The notes: generated by a model from the letters alone, not told the origin. DNA of 64,000 nucleotides from an uncultured Roseobacter sp. (GCF_947493125.1 NZ_CANLQB010000007.1:248001-312000), one strand, 5' to 3'; counted from the stretch's first letter, positions 18,137-28,656 are shown. Program-made: numbers and translations.

Positions 18137-19645
18137 CTAGTTCTGGCTCACACCATGCAGGCGGATCATCCCGTCAGGATAGGCCTGGAAGCCCGAGACA
18201 CTGTCGTCCAGCGCCCAGATCCAAACCGGATGATACAGATAGATGACCGGCATATCTTCCTGCTGTATCGCCACCGCCGCGTCGTAGCTCTCCTTTCGCA
18301 CAGCCGGGTCGGTCGACAGGCGCGCCTCGTTCAGGAGGGTGTCCATCTCCGGGTTGGAATATTTGGAATCGTTGATCCCGCCACCCGTGGTCATGAACTG
18401 ATGGATGTTGCCATCGGGGTCGACGCGCCCGGACCAGCCGATCTGGCTCGCCGTGTAGTCGCCCGCCGACTGATCCGCCAGCAGCGTCGCGAACTCCTTG
18501 GCCGCCAGCTCGATGGTGATCCCGGCTTCTCCGGCCATCGCCTGAATGACCTGCATCACCTGGGTCTGCACCGGGTTATTGGCGACCTGGATCTCGATGG
18601 TCAGCCCATCCGCATGTCCGGCCTCGGCCAGCAGCGCCTTGGCGGCCTCCACATCTCGCTCCGGCACGGGGAACTCCGCGTTGTACCAGGGAGACGCAGG
18701 CGAGAACGGCTGGTTTCCGGGCGCAAACGCCCCTTCGAACACCACCTGGTTCAACGCCGCCCGATCAATCGACAGCGACAGCGCCTGGCGCACCAGGTTG
18801 GACTGGCCCAGCGGGTTTTGAGCGCGTTCGCCATTGCCCACGTTGATCGTCATCCCCTGATACCCCAGTGAGGTGGCGCGCTCGAGCTGCAGCCCGTCAT
18901 CGCCCTCCACCGAAGACACGTCCGTGGCCGCCAGACGCTCCAGCATATGCAGATCCCCTGCCCGCAGGTTCGCCAGACGCACGGTCGTATCCGGGATCGG
19001 CAGGAAGGTCACCGTATCGAAGTTGATCTCATCCGCGCGGTAGTACTCCGCGAATTTCTCCAGAACGATGCGGTCCTGCTGAATGCGCTCCACGAACCTG
19101 AACGGCCCCGCACAGACGGGGGCCAGACCGAAATCATCGCCCGCCGCCTCAAAGGCCGTCGGCGACAGCATCATGCCGGAGCGGTCCGCGAACTGCGCAA
19201 TCAGCGTCGCATCCGGTGCCGCCAGGGCCATCTTGATTGTGAACTCGTCCACGACCTCCCAGCTCTCGATGGAGCGCACTTCCGACTTGCGGCGCGAGGT
19301 CTCGAGGTTCTTCGAGCGGTCGATGTTGGCCGCGACAGCCTCCGCATTGAAGGGCGTGCCATCGTGGAAGACGACATCTTCGCGCAGCGTCATGGTCAGT
19401 TCGGTGCCATCCGCGTTCCACTCCCACCCCGTGGCCAGCGCCGGGATGATCTCGAGGTCCGGTGTGATATCGACCAGCTTGTCGCAGAGCGACGCATAGA
19501 CAATCCGGCCCACGAAGGTGCGCGACTGATCCGGGTCGAGCACGTCCGGGTCTTCCTGAAGTCCGATCTTGAAGTCCTGCGCCTGCGCAAGGCTCGTGCC
19601 AAGCGCCAGCAGCGCGGCGGCGGTCAGTGTTCTACCGATACGCAT
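18137..19645 (-). CDS. ABC transporter substrate-binding protein (family 5, peptide/glutathione-type)
   Basis: ATG at 19645 followed by signal peptide MRIGRTLTAAALLALGTSLAQAQDFKIGLQEDPDVLDPDQSRTFVGRIVY; LTMTLREDVVFHDGTPFNAEAV. Confidence 0.92.
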   Translation of the reverse strand: MRIGRTLTAAALLALGTSLAQAQDFKIGLQEDPDVLDPDQSRTFVGRIVYASLCDKLVDITPDLEIIPALATGWEWNADGTELTMTLREDVVFHDGTPFNAEAVAANIDRSKNLETSRRKSEVRSIESWEVVDEFTIKMALAAPDATLIAQFADRSGMMLSPTAFEAAGDDFGLAPVCAGPFRFVERIQQDRIVLEKFAEYYRADEINFDTVTFLPIPDTTVRLANLRAGDLHMLERLAATDVSSVEGDDGLQLERATSLGYQGMTINVGNGERAQNPLGQSNLVRQALSLSIDRAALNQVVFEGAFAPGNQPFSPASPWYNAEFPVPERDVEAAKALLAEAGHADGLTIEIQVANNPVQTQVMQVIQAMAGEAGITIELAAKEFATLLADQSAGDYTASQIGWSGRVDPDGNIHQFMTTGGGINDSKYSNPEMDTLLNEARLSTDPAVRKESYDAAVAIQQEDMPVIYLYHPVWIWALDDSVSGFQAYPDGMIRLHGVSQN

Positions 19646-20753
19646 GGGGTGTTTCCTCTCTGTTGGATGGGTCTTGATGGGTGATGGGGTCGGCCTGGGC
19701 GCGTGCGGCGCTGTAGATCTCGAAGCGCCGCGTGGCCGCGGGGGTGCGCTGCACGTCGTCCGGCTGGATGCCCTTGAGCGCCAGATCGCCCGAGAAGTGG
19801 CAGGCCGCCTGATGGCCGTCGCCCACATCGCGCAGCGTCGGCGCCTCAGTGCGGCAGATATCGGCGGCATAGGGACAGCGGGTGTGGAACCGGCATCCCG
19901 ACGGCGGCGCAATCGGGTTCGGCGGGTCGCCTTCGATGGCCACATGCGCCTTGCGCGCGCCCACCGACGGGATCGGAATGGCTTCGAGCAGCGCCTCGGT
20001 ATAGGGATGCGCAGGGGCCTGAAACAGCCGGTCCGCCGTGCCGATCTCGACAATCCTGCCCAGATACATCACGGCCACACGGTCAGACATATGCCGGATC
20101 ACCGCCAGATCATGGGCAATGACGATCAGCGTCAGGCCAAACGCCTCCTTCAGATCCTCGAGAATATTGATCACCTGCGCCTGGATCGAAACATCAAGCG
20201 CGCTGACCGGCTCATCGCCGATCACCACCTTCGGGCCGGAGACCAGCGCCCGCGCAATCCCGATCCGCTGCCGCTGGCCGCCGGAAAACTCATGCGGGTA
20301 ACGGTCCGCGTGTTCGGGCCGCAAACCGACCCGCGTCAGAATGCGCGCAACGGCGCTGCGACGTTCCTCGGCGGTGCCGATCTCATGGGTCCGCAGCGGC
20401 TCCTCGATCAGCGCGCCCACCGTCATGCGCGGGTTCAGCGATGAAAACGGATCCTGAAAGATGAACTGCAATTCGGCTCGCAGAGCGCGCAGCGCCTGCT
20501 CCGACAGATCGCCAATATCCTTGCCCTGATAGGCCACCCGCCCGTCGCTGGGCTCGATCAGCCGCACCAGCAGCCGCGCCAGGGTGGATTTGCCACACCC
20601 CGACTCACCCACGATGGCAAAGGTTTCTCCCTCGGCAATCGCCAGGTCCACGCCATCGACGGCCCGCACCACTGTGGGCGCACCGAACAGCGGTTTCCTG
20701 GTCACGAAATGCCGCTTCAGCGCGCGGGCCTCGAGGATCGGTGTGCCGCTCAT
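19632..20753 (-). CDS. ABC transporter ATP-binding protein (DppF/OppF-like)
   Basis: Walker [30 protein letters not shown] signature; CRFHTRCPYA C-terminal oligopeptide-type motif. Confidence 0.93.
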   Translation of the reverse strand: MSGTPILEARALKRHFVTRKPLFGAPTVVRAVDGVDLAIAEGETFAIVGESGCGKSTLARLLVRLIEPSDGRVAYQGKDIGDLSEQALRALRAELQFIFQDPFSSLNPRMTVGALIEEPLRTHEIGTAEERRSAVARILTRVGLRPEHADRYPHEFSGGQRQRIGIARALVSGPKVVIGDEPVSALDVSIQAQVINILEDLKEAFGLTLIVIAHDLAVIRHMSDRVAVMYLGRIVEIGTADRLFQAPAHPYTEALLEAIPIPSVGARKAHVAIEGDPPNPIAPPSGCRFHTRCPYAADICRTEAPTLRDVGDGHQAACHFSGDLALKGIQPDDVQRTPAATRRFEIYSAARAQADPITHQDPSNREETPHAYR

Positions 20754-21757
20754 GCGATCCGCGCCTCCGTCTCGGCGGTGGCCCCTTCCAGCGGCGCGCG
20801 CCAGCAGGACACGCTGTGCCCGGGCGCGATGTCACGGGCCGCGGGCGCCTGCGCGCAGTCCTCGCCCGCAAACGGACAGCGCGCCGCAAAGCGACAGCCC
20901 TGCGGCATGTCCACGGGGCTCGGCACAGAGCCGGGGATCGTGACCAGACGGTCGCGGCTGCCACCAAGCGACGGCATCGACCTCATCAGCCCCAGCGTAT
21001 AGGGATGCTGCGGATCATCGAAGATCTGCGCGGCCGATCCGGCCTCCGCAATCCGGCCCGCGTACATCACAGCCACCTTGTCGGCCATTTCCGCCACAAC
21101 GCCCAGATCATGGGTGATCATGATCAGCGCCGCACCGCTCTCCCGCGACAGCGAGCGCATCAGATCGAGGATCTGCGCCTGGATCGTCACATCCAGCGCG
21201 GTCGTCGGCTCATCCGCGATCAGCAGCGAGGGGTCATTGGCCAGCGCCATCGCGATCATCGCGCGCTGCCGCATGCCCCCCGACAGCTGATGCGGGTATT
21301 CATTGAGCCGCTTCTCCGCGGCGGGAATGCGCACGCGCTCCAGCATCTGCAACGCCCGCTGCCGCGCCGCCTCCAGCCCGAGACCCTGATGCTCGCGCAC
21401 CGATTCCGCGATCTGCTCGCCGATCTTCAGCGCCGGGTTCAACGAGGACATGGGCTCCTGGAAGATCATCGCCATCCGGCCCCCGCGCACCTGCCGCAAA
21501 TCCTCCTGCGACATGGTGAAGAGGTCCTCGCCCTGAAATTCGGCGCGCCCGCCGGACTGCTGCAGGGGCGGCGTCGACAGAAGACCCATCAGCGCCAGCG
21601 CGGTCAGGCTCTTGCCGCAACCGGACTCGCCCACGATGCACAGCGTCTCGCCCGCGTTCAGCGTAAAAGAGACCCGGTCGACAATCGGTTCCGGCGCGCG
21701 CCCTATGCGAAGTTCGAGATCCTCGACCACAAGAACAGGCGGCGCCGGGTGTGTCAT
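20750..21757 (-). CDS. ABC transporter ATP-binding protein (DppD/OppD-like)
   Basis: Walker [48 protein letters not shown]. Confidence 0.93.
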   Translation of the reverse strand: MTHPAPPVLVVEDLELRIGRAPEPIVDRVSFTLNAGETLCIVGESGCGKSLTALALMGLLSTPPLQQSGGRAEFQGEDLFTMSQEDLRQVRGGRMAMIFQEPMSSLNPALKIGEQIAESVREHQGLGLEAARQRALQMLERVRIPAAEKRLNEYPHQLSGGMRQRAMIAMALANDPSLLIADEPTTALDVTIQAQILDLMRSLSRESGAALIMITHDLGVVAEMADKVAVMYAGRIAEAGSAAQIFDDPQHPYTLGLMRSMPSLGGSRDRLVTIPGSVPSPVDMPQGCRFAARCPFAGEDCAQAPAARDIAPGHSVSCWRAPLEGATAETEARIA

Positions 21758-22512
21758 GTCTCTGACCGCTCCATGGACGCCTTGAGGTTTTCCGACAGCG
21801 CCTCCAAATGGGCCCGCATCGCGGCTGCAGCCGCCTGCCCGTCCCGGCGCTCTATGGCGTCGATGATGTCGCGATGCTGACGATCATAAAGCGTCATGGT
21901 CTCGGCGGTGCGGGCGCGGTGCCGCTTCTCCTGCCACTCCGCGCCCATCCTCACCTCATCCAGCAGCGCAAAGGCGGTCAGCATCACGCGGTTCCCGGCG
22001 ATCCGCGCGATCGCCCGGTGCAGCGCGCCGTCCCACAGCTCCGCCGTGTCGGCATCGAGCGGCTGCGACGCGCGACGCGCGAGCTTCCGCAGCTTCTCCA
22101 CATCCTCGCCCGTGGCCCGCTTGGCGCAGAGATCCGCCAGCGCGGGCTCAATACAAAGACGGGCCTCCATCACCACGAGCGGATCCGCATCCGGTGCAAT
22201 CTCCGCTGCCAGCGCGCCCGCCGGGTCGGGCGGCTGCCCCGCGAAGGTCCCGCTGCCCTGCTTGCGCCAGATCAGCCCCTCGGTCTCCAGCGTGTCGAGG
22301 GCGCGCCGCACCGTGCGACGCCCGCAGCCCAGTTCGGCCGCCAGTTCGCGCTCGGTCGGAAGACGGCCATTCGCGGGCAGCTTTCCGGTTTCGATCATCT
22401 GTCGGATCGTGGCGAGCGCCGCGGCAGCGTTGTCGGTCGATTCCGGCGCGTAGTTCACAGTCAGCCCCACCCTGAAGACGTAACATTCTGTCATTGGTCC
22501 TGCACCAATCAT
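21754..22512 (-). CDS. GntR family transcriptional regulator, FCD/FadR type (true start may be 22494 or later)
   Basis: Winged helix LPANGRLPTERELAAELGCGRRTVRRALDTLETEGLIWRKQGSGTF; all-helical C-terminal FCD-like domain. Confidence 0.88.
   Translation of the reverse strand: MIGAGPMTECYVFRVGLTVNYAPESTDNAAAALATIRQMIETGKLPANGRLPTERELAAELGCGRRTVRRALDTLETEGLIWRKQGSGTFAGQPPDPAGALAAEIAPDADPLVVMEARLCIEPALADLCAKRATGEDVEKLRKLARRASQPLDADTAELWDGALHRAIARIAGNRVMLTAFALLDEVRMGAEWQEKRHRARTAETMTLYDRQHRDIIDAIERRDGQAAAAAMRAHLEALSENLKASMERSET
22493..22509. promoter_or_regulatory. Inverted repeat ATTGGT-CCTGC-ACCAAT, candidate GntR operator
   Basis: Perfect 6+6 palindrome at the gntR start codon region; third ATTGGT half-site at 22515-22520, 22 bp from the first. 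Confidence 0.45.
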
Positions 22513-22737
22513 CTATTGGTCCGCATATCCGAGTCAAGCGCGGATGATCATTTTGCCAGGCGCCCGCACCGCAACCCCGCAAAAAGCCCATTTAACCGTC
22601 AGAACGGATTTACATTTCCGGCCTCGCTCCCGGAACCGCCGCGCGGTCTCGACAGGAGCGCAGCGATGATCGCAGGCGCTCCCATCGGCCTGCCCACCGA
22701 CAAGCCCGTCCCCCCGAAAAGGCGCCGACCCAGGCGC

Positions 22738-23082
22738 TCAGTTGATCGGAAACTGCAGCAAGCACTGGTTGGCGAAGCGCCGGAAATCGTCCAGCGTCTC
22801 CAGCACATCCCGCCGGTCGCGCACCACCCGCAAGGCATCCTTCTTCTGCCGCCAGGTGCCGCTGACATGCTCGGCCAGGATGCGCACGGTGATGTCCAGC
22901 ATCACGTCCTTCTCCAAGGACGAAATCCCACCCGATGATTCCAGCGCCACTGCGGTGAAGGCCAGCGTATTGGCACAGCGCAAGGCCGCCGCCTCCTCGC
23001 CGGAATAGGTCTTCTGCCCCGCCAGCACGGGCCCCGCCGAAAGCACCAGCACCAGCGCACAAAGAGCACCGCGCAAGCTCAA
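22738..23082 (-). CDS. Hypothetical exported protein
   Basis: Signal peptide MSLRGALCALVLVLSAGPVLAGQ; 114 aa. Confidence 0.65.
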   Translation of the reverse strand: MSLRGALCALVLVLSAGPVLAGQKTYSGEEAAALRCANTLAFTAVALESSGGISSLEKDVMLDITVRILAEHVSGTWRQKKDALRVVRDRRDVLETLDDFRRFANQCLLQFPIN

Positions 23083-23318
23083 AAGACCTTGAACGTCATC
23101 GTCGTCAGCGACCGCTCAATCCCTGTGATGTCGAGAAGATTTTCATTGATGTATTTGCCCACATCCGCCTCTTTCGGAATGTAGAGCTTCATCAGCAGAT
23201 CATAATCGCCACTGGTCGAATAAAGCTCTGAGTGGATCTCGCGCAACGCGATCTCCTCCGCCACGCTGTAGGTCGTACCCGGCGTACAGCGGATCTGGAT
23301 AAAGACACATGTGGCCAT
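23079..23318 (-). CDS. Stand-alone Lrp/AsnC ligand-binding (RAM) domain protein
   Basis: MATCVFIQIRCTPGTTYSVAEEIALREIHSELYSTSGDYDLLMKLYIPKEADVGKYINENLLDITGIERSLTTMTFKVF; no HTH. Confidence 0.85.
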   Translation of the reverse strand: MATCVFIQIRCTPGTTYSVAEEIALREIHSELYSTSGDYDLLMKLYIPKEADVGKYINENLLDITGIERSLTTMTFKVF

Positions 23319-23458
23319 GAACGCTCCTTTGCGGGGGCGCATCGCCCTCGGCCCAAGCTGGCATATCCGGCACGCCCGCCGCAATCCCGAATGTCGCATC
23401 TTGGCCTGCCGAAACAGGCTGTTATAAGGGCGCGCACAGTCCTTGGCCCGGAGAGCCC

Positions 23459-24046
23459 ATGCGCAGCCACACGATCACCCGCGCCACCGCGGAAACCGAG
23501 ATCACCGTGACCCTCGATCTCGACGGCACGGGCGCTTACGACAACGAGACCGGCGTGGGGTTCTTCGACCATATGCTGGACCAGCTGGCGCGCCACGCGC
23601 TCATCGACCTGACCGTGCGCGCCACGGGCGATCTGCATATCGACGACCACCACACCGTGGAAGACACCGGCATCGCCATCGGCCAGGCGCTGGCCGCAGC
23701 CCTTGGCGACAAGCGCGGCATCCGCCGCTATGGGTCCTGCCTGCTGCCGATGGATGACGCGCTGGTGCGCTGCGCGCTGGATCTCTCCGCGCGCCCGTTC
23801 CTGATCTGGAACGTCGACCTGCCCACCCCAAAGATCGGCAGCTTCGACAGCGAGCTGCTGCGCGAGTTCTTCCAGGCGCTCAGCACCCATGGCGGCATCA
23901 CGCTGCATGTGGACATGCTGCACGGGCTCAACAGCCACCACATCGCCGAAGCCGCGTTCAAATCCGTGGCGCGTGCCCTGCGCGACGCGGTGGAGGTGGA
24001 CCCGCGCAAATCCGACGCGATCCCCTCGACCAAGGGCGCGCTCTGA
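23459..24046 (+). CDS. hisB: Imidazoleglycerol-phosphate dehydratase
   Basis: [37 protein letters not shown]; ...[20 protein letters not shown]. Confidence 0.97.
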   Translation: MRSHTITRATAETEITVTLDLDGTGAYDNETGVGFFDHMLDQLARHALIDLTVRATGDLHIDDHHTVEDTGIAIGQALAAALGDKRGIRRYGSCLLPMDDALVRCALDLSARPFLIWNVDLPTPKIGSFDSELLREFFQALSTHGGITLHVDMLHGLNSHHIAEAAFKSVARALRDAVEVDPRKSDAIPSTKGAL

Positions 24047-24047
24047 C

Positions 24048-24686
24048 GTGCTGACAGCCATCATCGACTATGAGAGCGGCAATCTGCACTCCGCCCAGAA
24101 GGCGTTCGAGCGGATGGCGGCGGAGACCGGCGGCGGAGACATCGTCGTGACGGGCGACGCCGATGTGGTCGCGCGCGCCGACCGCCTGGTGCTGCCGGGC
24201 GATGGCGCCTTTCCGGCCTGCATGGCCGCGCTCAAGGGCCACTCTGGCCTCTATGACGCGATGGTCGAGGCGGTCGAGGTCAAGGGCCGCCCGTTCATGG
24301 GCATCTGCGTCGGCATGCAGCTCATGGCGAGCTGGGGGCGCGAGTACACCGACACGCCCGGGCTCGACTGGGTGGGCGGCGAGGTGCGCAGGATCGTGCC
24401 CGCCGATCCGGCCCTGAAGGTGCCGCATATGGGCTGGAACGATCTGGTCCTGGGCGGTGCGCACCCGGTGTTCGACGGCGTGCAGACGGGCGAGCACGCC
24501 TATTTCGTGCACAGCTATCACATGCAGGTCGCCGACCCCGGCCAACGGCTCGCCCATGTGGATTATGGCGGGGAGGTCACCGCCGTGATCGGGACGGGCA
24601 CCATGATCGGGCTGCAGTTTCATCCCGAGAAGAGCCAGGCCACCGGGCTGCGCATGATCGGGAACTTCCTGCGCTGGTCGCCCTGA
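24048..24686 (+). CDS. hisH: Imidazole glycerol phosphate synthase subunit HisH
   Basis: GTG start; LTAIIDYESGNLHSAQKAFERM; GRPFMGICVGMQLM; FHPEKSQATGLRMIGNFLRW. Confidence 0.96.
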   Translation: MLTAIIDYESGNLHSAQKAFERMAAETGGGDIVVTGDADVVARADRLVLPGDGAFPACMAALKGHSGLYDAMVEAVEVKGRPFMGICVGMQLMASWGREYTDTPGLDWVGGEVRRIVPADPALKVPHMGWNDLVLGGAHPVFDGVQTGEHAYFVHSYHMQVADPGQRLAHVDYGGEVTAVIGTGTMIGLQFHPEKSQATGLRMIGNFLRWSP

Positions 24687-25197
24687 GCAGCCCGTTGCGC
24701 TGCGGCTCGCTCCGCTCCTGACCGCCCGACATCAAGATCATTACCCTGACACGCCATACCGAGGCCGGTCGCACCCGGCGGGATCAACAAGCGGGCAACG
24801 CGGCCACGCGCTTGCCGATCTGTCGGCAACACAACCACACACCGCAGGGCGCGTCCTGATCCGACAGTTTTCGCCACAGAAGAGGGGTCGCTGTCCCAGT
24901 GGCCGCCGCCGGTGCAACGCTCCACATACCCGGCGCGCTGCACGTAACGCGGACACGCTCAGCAGACCGCGCCACCGCGCCGGGCCCGCACAACCGGCCT
25001 CAAGTCGATCCGACCCCAGATCCGCGCAGGGTCGGAGCACGCACGCCACCACGCAAGCGGCCCCACGGCACCTCCAGAACAGACATCAGCCCCCCGCGTG
25101 ATGACACCCGAGGGGCACTGCGGCCACTGCCACCAGCCGGCTGCGCGTCACGGCCCTGCATTCCTGGACTGCAAAACCGGCAGGTCCAGGGACAGCG

Positions 25198-25671
25198 CTA
25201 GTCCTGGCTCTGTCGTGCGACGACCAGCGGGCGGGACCCGAACGACAGCGTATTGCCCTCGTCATCGAGCAGCGACCAGCGCGCCGCAAACAGGTAATAG
25301 CTGCGCGTCTCCCAACCGGCCTGATCCCGCTGGAACCGTGGCCGCCACGCCCCTTCGATCAGAACTGGCAGGCGCATGTGATCCGTATCGGGCGGCGGCA
25401 GGCCTTTCTCGGCGGCCTCTTTCAGCGCCTTCGCCCGCACCTGGCGCAGCCGCGCCTCGAGCGGGCCGACCTCCTTCACCCGGCGCCCGGCAAAGGCCAC
25501 CTCGATCTCGATGGTGCGGTTCACGAACCCTCGCACCACAAGATCGTTGCGCCCATTGTACATGCTCTGAGGCACCAGCTCGACCTGAAGCTGGCCAACC
25601 TTGTTCTTGAACAGCCCGGAGTCCTCATACTCAGGCGTCACTTCTGAAGCTGGTCTACGACGATGTGGCAT
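25198..25671 (-). CDS. Hypothetical protein
   Basis: 157 aa ORF with non-random composition (SGLFKNKVGQLQVELVPQSMYNGRNDLVVRGFVNRTIEIEVAFAGRRV...); no family recognised. Confidence 0.5.
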   Translation of the reverse strand: MPHRRRPASEVTPEYEDSGLFKNKVGQLQVELVPQSMYNGRNDLVVRGFVNRTIEIEVAFAGRRVKEVGPLEARLRQVRAKALKEAAEKGLPPPDTDHMRLPVLIEGAWRPRFQRDQAGWETRSYYLFAARWSLLDDEGNTLSFGSRPLVVARQSQD

Positions 25672-25818
25672 GCCCTGGCCCAGTAAACTTCACCCTCAAC
25701 AACCTCCGCTCACCCGGCCGGATGCGCGAAGCACTCGCGTGTTCCTACGCCATGATCCGTTAAGGAAGCGTTGAACCCGGCACCGGAAACGGCGGATGTC
25801 CGGCCGTCACTCGGCGGT

Positions 25819-26205
25819 CTACCTGACCCGCGACCAGGTCTGTTTCGAACAGATCAGCCCACCGGCCACGCAGCCCGAAAGGCGCATGCTGTCGCCGTTC
25901 AGGTCGATCTTGCCAAGATAGATCTTGTCGTTCGACGGGCGCCAGACCTTGCCGCGGTATTTGCCCCCGCCCTCGGGCGCCATGTCGATCACCAGCGCCT
26001 TGCCGATGTTCTGCGAGGGGTATTCGCCCTGCGCATTGAATGTGCGGTCGATGGTGCCGCAGAAATTGGCCCCGCACGGCGCCATCTTCACCAGCGCATA
26101 GGCCCCGTCATCGGCTTCGGTCTGCCAGGTTCCCTCGATCGGATCGGCCTGCGCCACCCCAGCCGCGATCACCAGCACAGCCGCCATCATCATCCGGTTC
26201 ATCAT
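25819..26205 (-). CDS. DUF2147 domain-containing exported protein
   Basis: Signal peptide MMNRMMMAAVLVIAAGVAQA; DPIEGTWQTEADDGAYALVKMAPCGANFCGTI...GKVWRPSNDKIYLGKIDLNGDSMRLSGCVAGGLICSKQTWSR. Confidence 0.88.
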   Translation of the reverse strand: MMNRMMMAAVLVIAAGVAQADPIEGTWQTEADDGAYALVKMAPCGANFCGTIDRTFNAQGEYPSQNIGKALVIDMAPEGGGKYRGKVWRPSNDKIYLGKIDLNGDSMRLSGCVAGGLICSKQTWSRVR

Positions 26206-26381
26206 CGTCTCCTCCCTGAGTGGCCACAGGCTTGGCGCGCGCGGCAGCCCCGCGCAAGCATGACCCCGCGTCGCGTTGCAAATGGCTGACAAAAGGTGCA
26301 TGAAGCGCGCGCTGCGCACCGACGTGATACCGACGTTATACCGACGCGATACAGACAGGCCACCGACAGGGATAATTGCCG

Positions 26382-27104
26382 ATGATCCTCTACCCCGCCA
26401 TCGACCTCAAGGACGGGCAGGCCGTGCGTCTGGTGCATGGCGACATGGACCGCTCAACCGTCTTCAACGACGACCCCGCCGCCCAGGCGCGCAGCTTCGT
26501 TGCGGCGGGCTGCGAGTGGCTGCATCTGGTCGATCTGAACGGCGCCTTCGAAGGCGCCCCGGTCAACGCGACCCCGGTCGAGGCCATCCTGCGGAACTGC
26601 GGCGTGCCGGTGCAACTCGGCGGCGGCATCCGGGACATGGCCACCATCGAGATGTGGCTGGAAAAGGGCCTGCGCCGTGTCATCCTGGGCACTGTGGCGG
26701 TCGAGAACCCGGACCTCGTGCGCACGGCGGCGCGGCGCTTCCCCGGCCAGGTCGCCGTGGGCATCGACGCCCGCAACGGCTTTGTCGCCACCAAGGGCTG
26801 GGCGGAGGAAACCGACGTGCAAGTGACTGATCTTGCAAAATCTTTCGAAGACGCGGGCGTGGCGGCGATCATCTACACCGACATCCTGCGCGACGGCGCG
26901 ATGGGCGGGCCCAACATCGCAGCGACCGCGGCCCTGGCACAGGCCATCTCGATCCCGGTCATCGCATCGGGCGGCGTATCCGCGCTCGCCGATCTCATCG
27001 CCCTGCGCGATTGTGGCGCAGATTTGAACGGCGCAATCTCGGGCCGGGCGCTCTATGATGGCGCTATCGATCTTGCCGACGCCCTCGCCGCATTGAAAGA
27101 GTGA
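26382..27104 (+). CDS. hisA: Phosphoribosylformimino-5-aminoimidazole carboxamide ribotide isomerase
   Basis: [32 protein letters not shown]...; [15 protein letters not shown]. Confidence 0.97.
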   Translation: MILYPAIDLKDGQAVRLVHGDMDRSTVFNDDPAAQARSFVAAGCEWLHLVDLNGAFEGAPVNATPVEAILRNCGVPVQLGGGIRDMATIEMWLEKGLRRVILGTVAVENPDLVRTAARRFPGQVAVGIDARNGFVATKGWAEETDVQVTDLAKSFEDAGVAAIIYTDILRDGAMGGPNIAATAALAQAISIPVIASGGVSALADLIALRDCGADLNGAISGRALYDGAIDLADALAALKE

Positions 27105-27107
27105 TCC

Positions 27108-27584
27108 ATGTCCCAGTCCGTGACCAAGACCAACCTGCCGCGCGACAGCCGCCTGCACAGCTATATCCGCCCGGACGATTTTCTCGATTGTTATCAAGTG
27201 GAAAGCGCCCTGACCGCAGGTGACGCCGCCGAGGTTATCGTGGCCTTCCCCGGCTGGGCCAAGGCGCTCGTCGCGCTGCGTGGCATCCTGGTGGCGCCCT
27301 TCGGCCTGATGAACGACGGGCCGGGTGAAAGCGACAAGCTGGGCCCCTTCCCGGTCGAACACACCAGCGACCGCGAAGTCATCGCCGGCTTCAACGACAA
27401 GCACCTCGACTTCCGGGTGAGCGTCTACAGCGCAAGTGGCCACGTCTCTCTGGCCACCTGGGTGCATCCGCACAACATCGGCGGACGCGCCTATCTCACG
27501 GCCATCCTGCCCTTCCATATCGTCATTGCCCGCAACGCGCTGGCCCGCGTAGCACGTGCCGACGGCCTCGCCGGGGTCGCCTGA
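27108..27584 (+). CDS. DUF2867 domain-containing protein
   Basis: [11 protein letters not shown]...[19 protein letters not shown]...[36 protein letters not shown]; located between hisA and hisF. Confidence 0.75.
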   Translation: MSQSVTKTNLPRDSRLHSYIRPDDFLDCYQVESALTAGDAAEVIVAFPGWAKALVALRGILVAPFGLMNDGPGESDKLGPFPVEHTSDREVIAGFNDKHLDFRVSVYSASGHVSLATWVHPHNIGGRAYLTAILPFHIVIARNALARVARADGLAGVA

Positions 27585-27586
27585 GC

Positions 27587-28348
27587 ATGCTGAAGACCCG
27601 GATCATCCCCTGCCTCGATGTGGCCGAGGGCCGCGTCGTGAAAGGCGTGAACTTCGTGGATCTGCGCGACGCAGGCGACCCGGTGGATGCGGCCATCGCC
27701 TATGACGCCGCCGGCGCGGACGAGCTCTGCTTTCTCGACATCACCGCCACCCATGAGAACCGCGCCACCATGTTCGACGTGGTCACCCGCACCGCCGAGC
27801 ACTGCTACATCCCGCTGACCGTGGGAGGCGGCGTGCGCACCGCTGCGGATGTCCGCGCGCTGCTGCTGGCGGGAGCCGACAAGGTCTCCTTCAACTCCGC
27901 GGCCGTGGCCAACCCCGATGTGGTGGCGGACGCCGCGGATCAGTTCGGCAGTCAGTGCATCGTGGTGGCTTTAGATGCCAAGACCGTAAGCCCAGGAAAA
28001 TGGGAGATTTTCACCCACGGCGGGCGCAAACCCACCGGCATCGAAGCGGTGGACTTCGCACGAACCGTCACCGCAAAGGGTGCCGGGGAAATCCTGCTCA
28101 CCTCGATGGACCGGGACGGCACACGCGCGGGGTTCAACCTCCCGCTCACGCGCGCCATTTCCGAGGCCGTGTCCGTGCCGGTTATCGCATCAGGCGGCGT
28201 CGGCACGCTCGACCACCTGGTCGAAGGGGTCACGCAAGGCGGTGCCTCGGCGGTGCTTGCCGCATCCATCTTCCACTTCGGCGACTATACCATTGCCGAG
28301 GCCAAACGGCATATGGCCGCCGCCGGCATCCCGATGAGGCTCATATGA
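27587..28348 (+). CDS. hisF: Imidazole glycerol phosphate synthase subunit HisF
   Basis: [33 protein letters not shown]... Confidence 0.98.
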   Translation: MLKTRIIPCLDVAEGRVVKGVNFVDLRDAGDPVDAAIAYDAAGADELCFLDITATHENRATMFDVVTRTAEHCYIPLTVGGGVRTAADVRALLLAGADKVSFNSAAVANPDVVADAADQFGSQCIVVALDAKTVSPGKWEIFTHGGRKPTGIEAVDFARTVTAKGAGEILLTSMDRDGTRAGFNLPLTRAISEAVSVPVIASGGVGTLDHLVEGVTQGGASAVLAASIFHFGDYTIAEAKRHMAAAGIPMRLI

Positions 28349-28656
28349 CCCTGCAGGATCTCTTCACCACCATCGAAGCGCGCAAGACCGCCGACCCCGA
28401 GACCAGCTGGACCGCCCAGTTGCTCGCCAAAGGCCCGGAGAAATGTGCGGAGAAATTCGGCGAAGAAGCCATCGAGGCCATCATCGAGGCCACGCGGGGC
28501 GATAAGGCCAGGCTCACCGCCGAGGCCGCCGACGTGCTCTATCACCTCCTGGTGATGCTCGCCGCCTCCGATGTCCGCCTCGAGGACGTTCTGGCCGAAC
28601 TGCAACGCCGCCAAGGCCAATCAGGTCTTTCGGAAAAAGCCGCGCGTACCCCCTGA
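28345..28656 (+). CDS. hisE: Phosphoribosyl-ATP pyrophosphatase
   Basis: ATGA overlap with his[53 protein letters not shown]. Confidence 0.95.
   Translation: MTLQDLFTTIEARKTADPETSWTAQLLAKGPEKCAEKFGEEAIEAIIEATRGDKARLTAEAADVLYHLLVMLAASDVRLEDVLAELQRRQGQSGLSEKAARTP

Noticed and set aside
20741-21880. 379-aa plus-strand ORF
   Set aside because: Antisense to the ABC ATPase gene.
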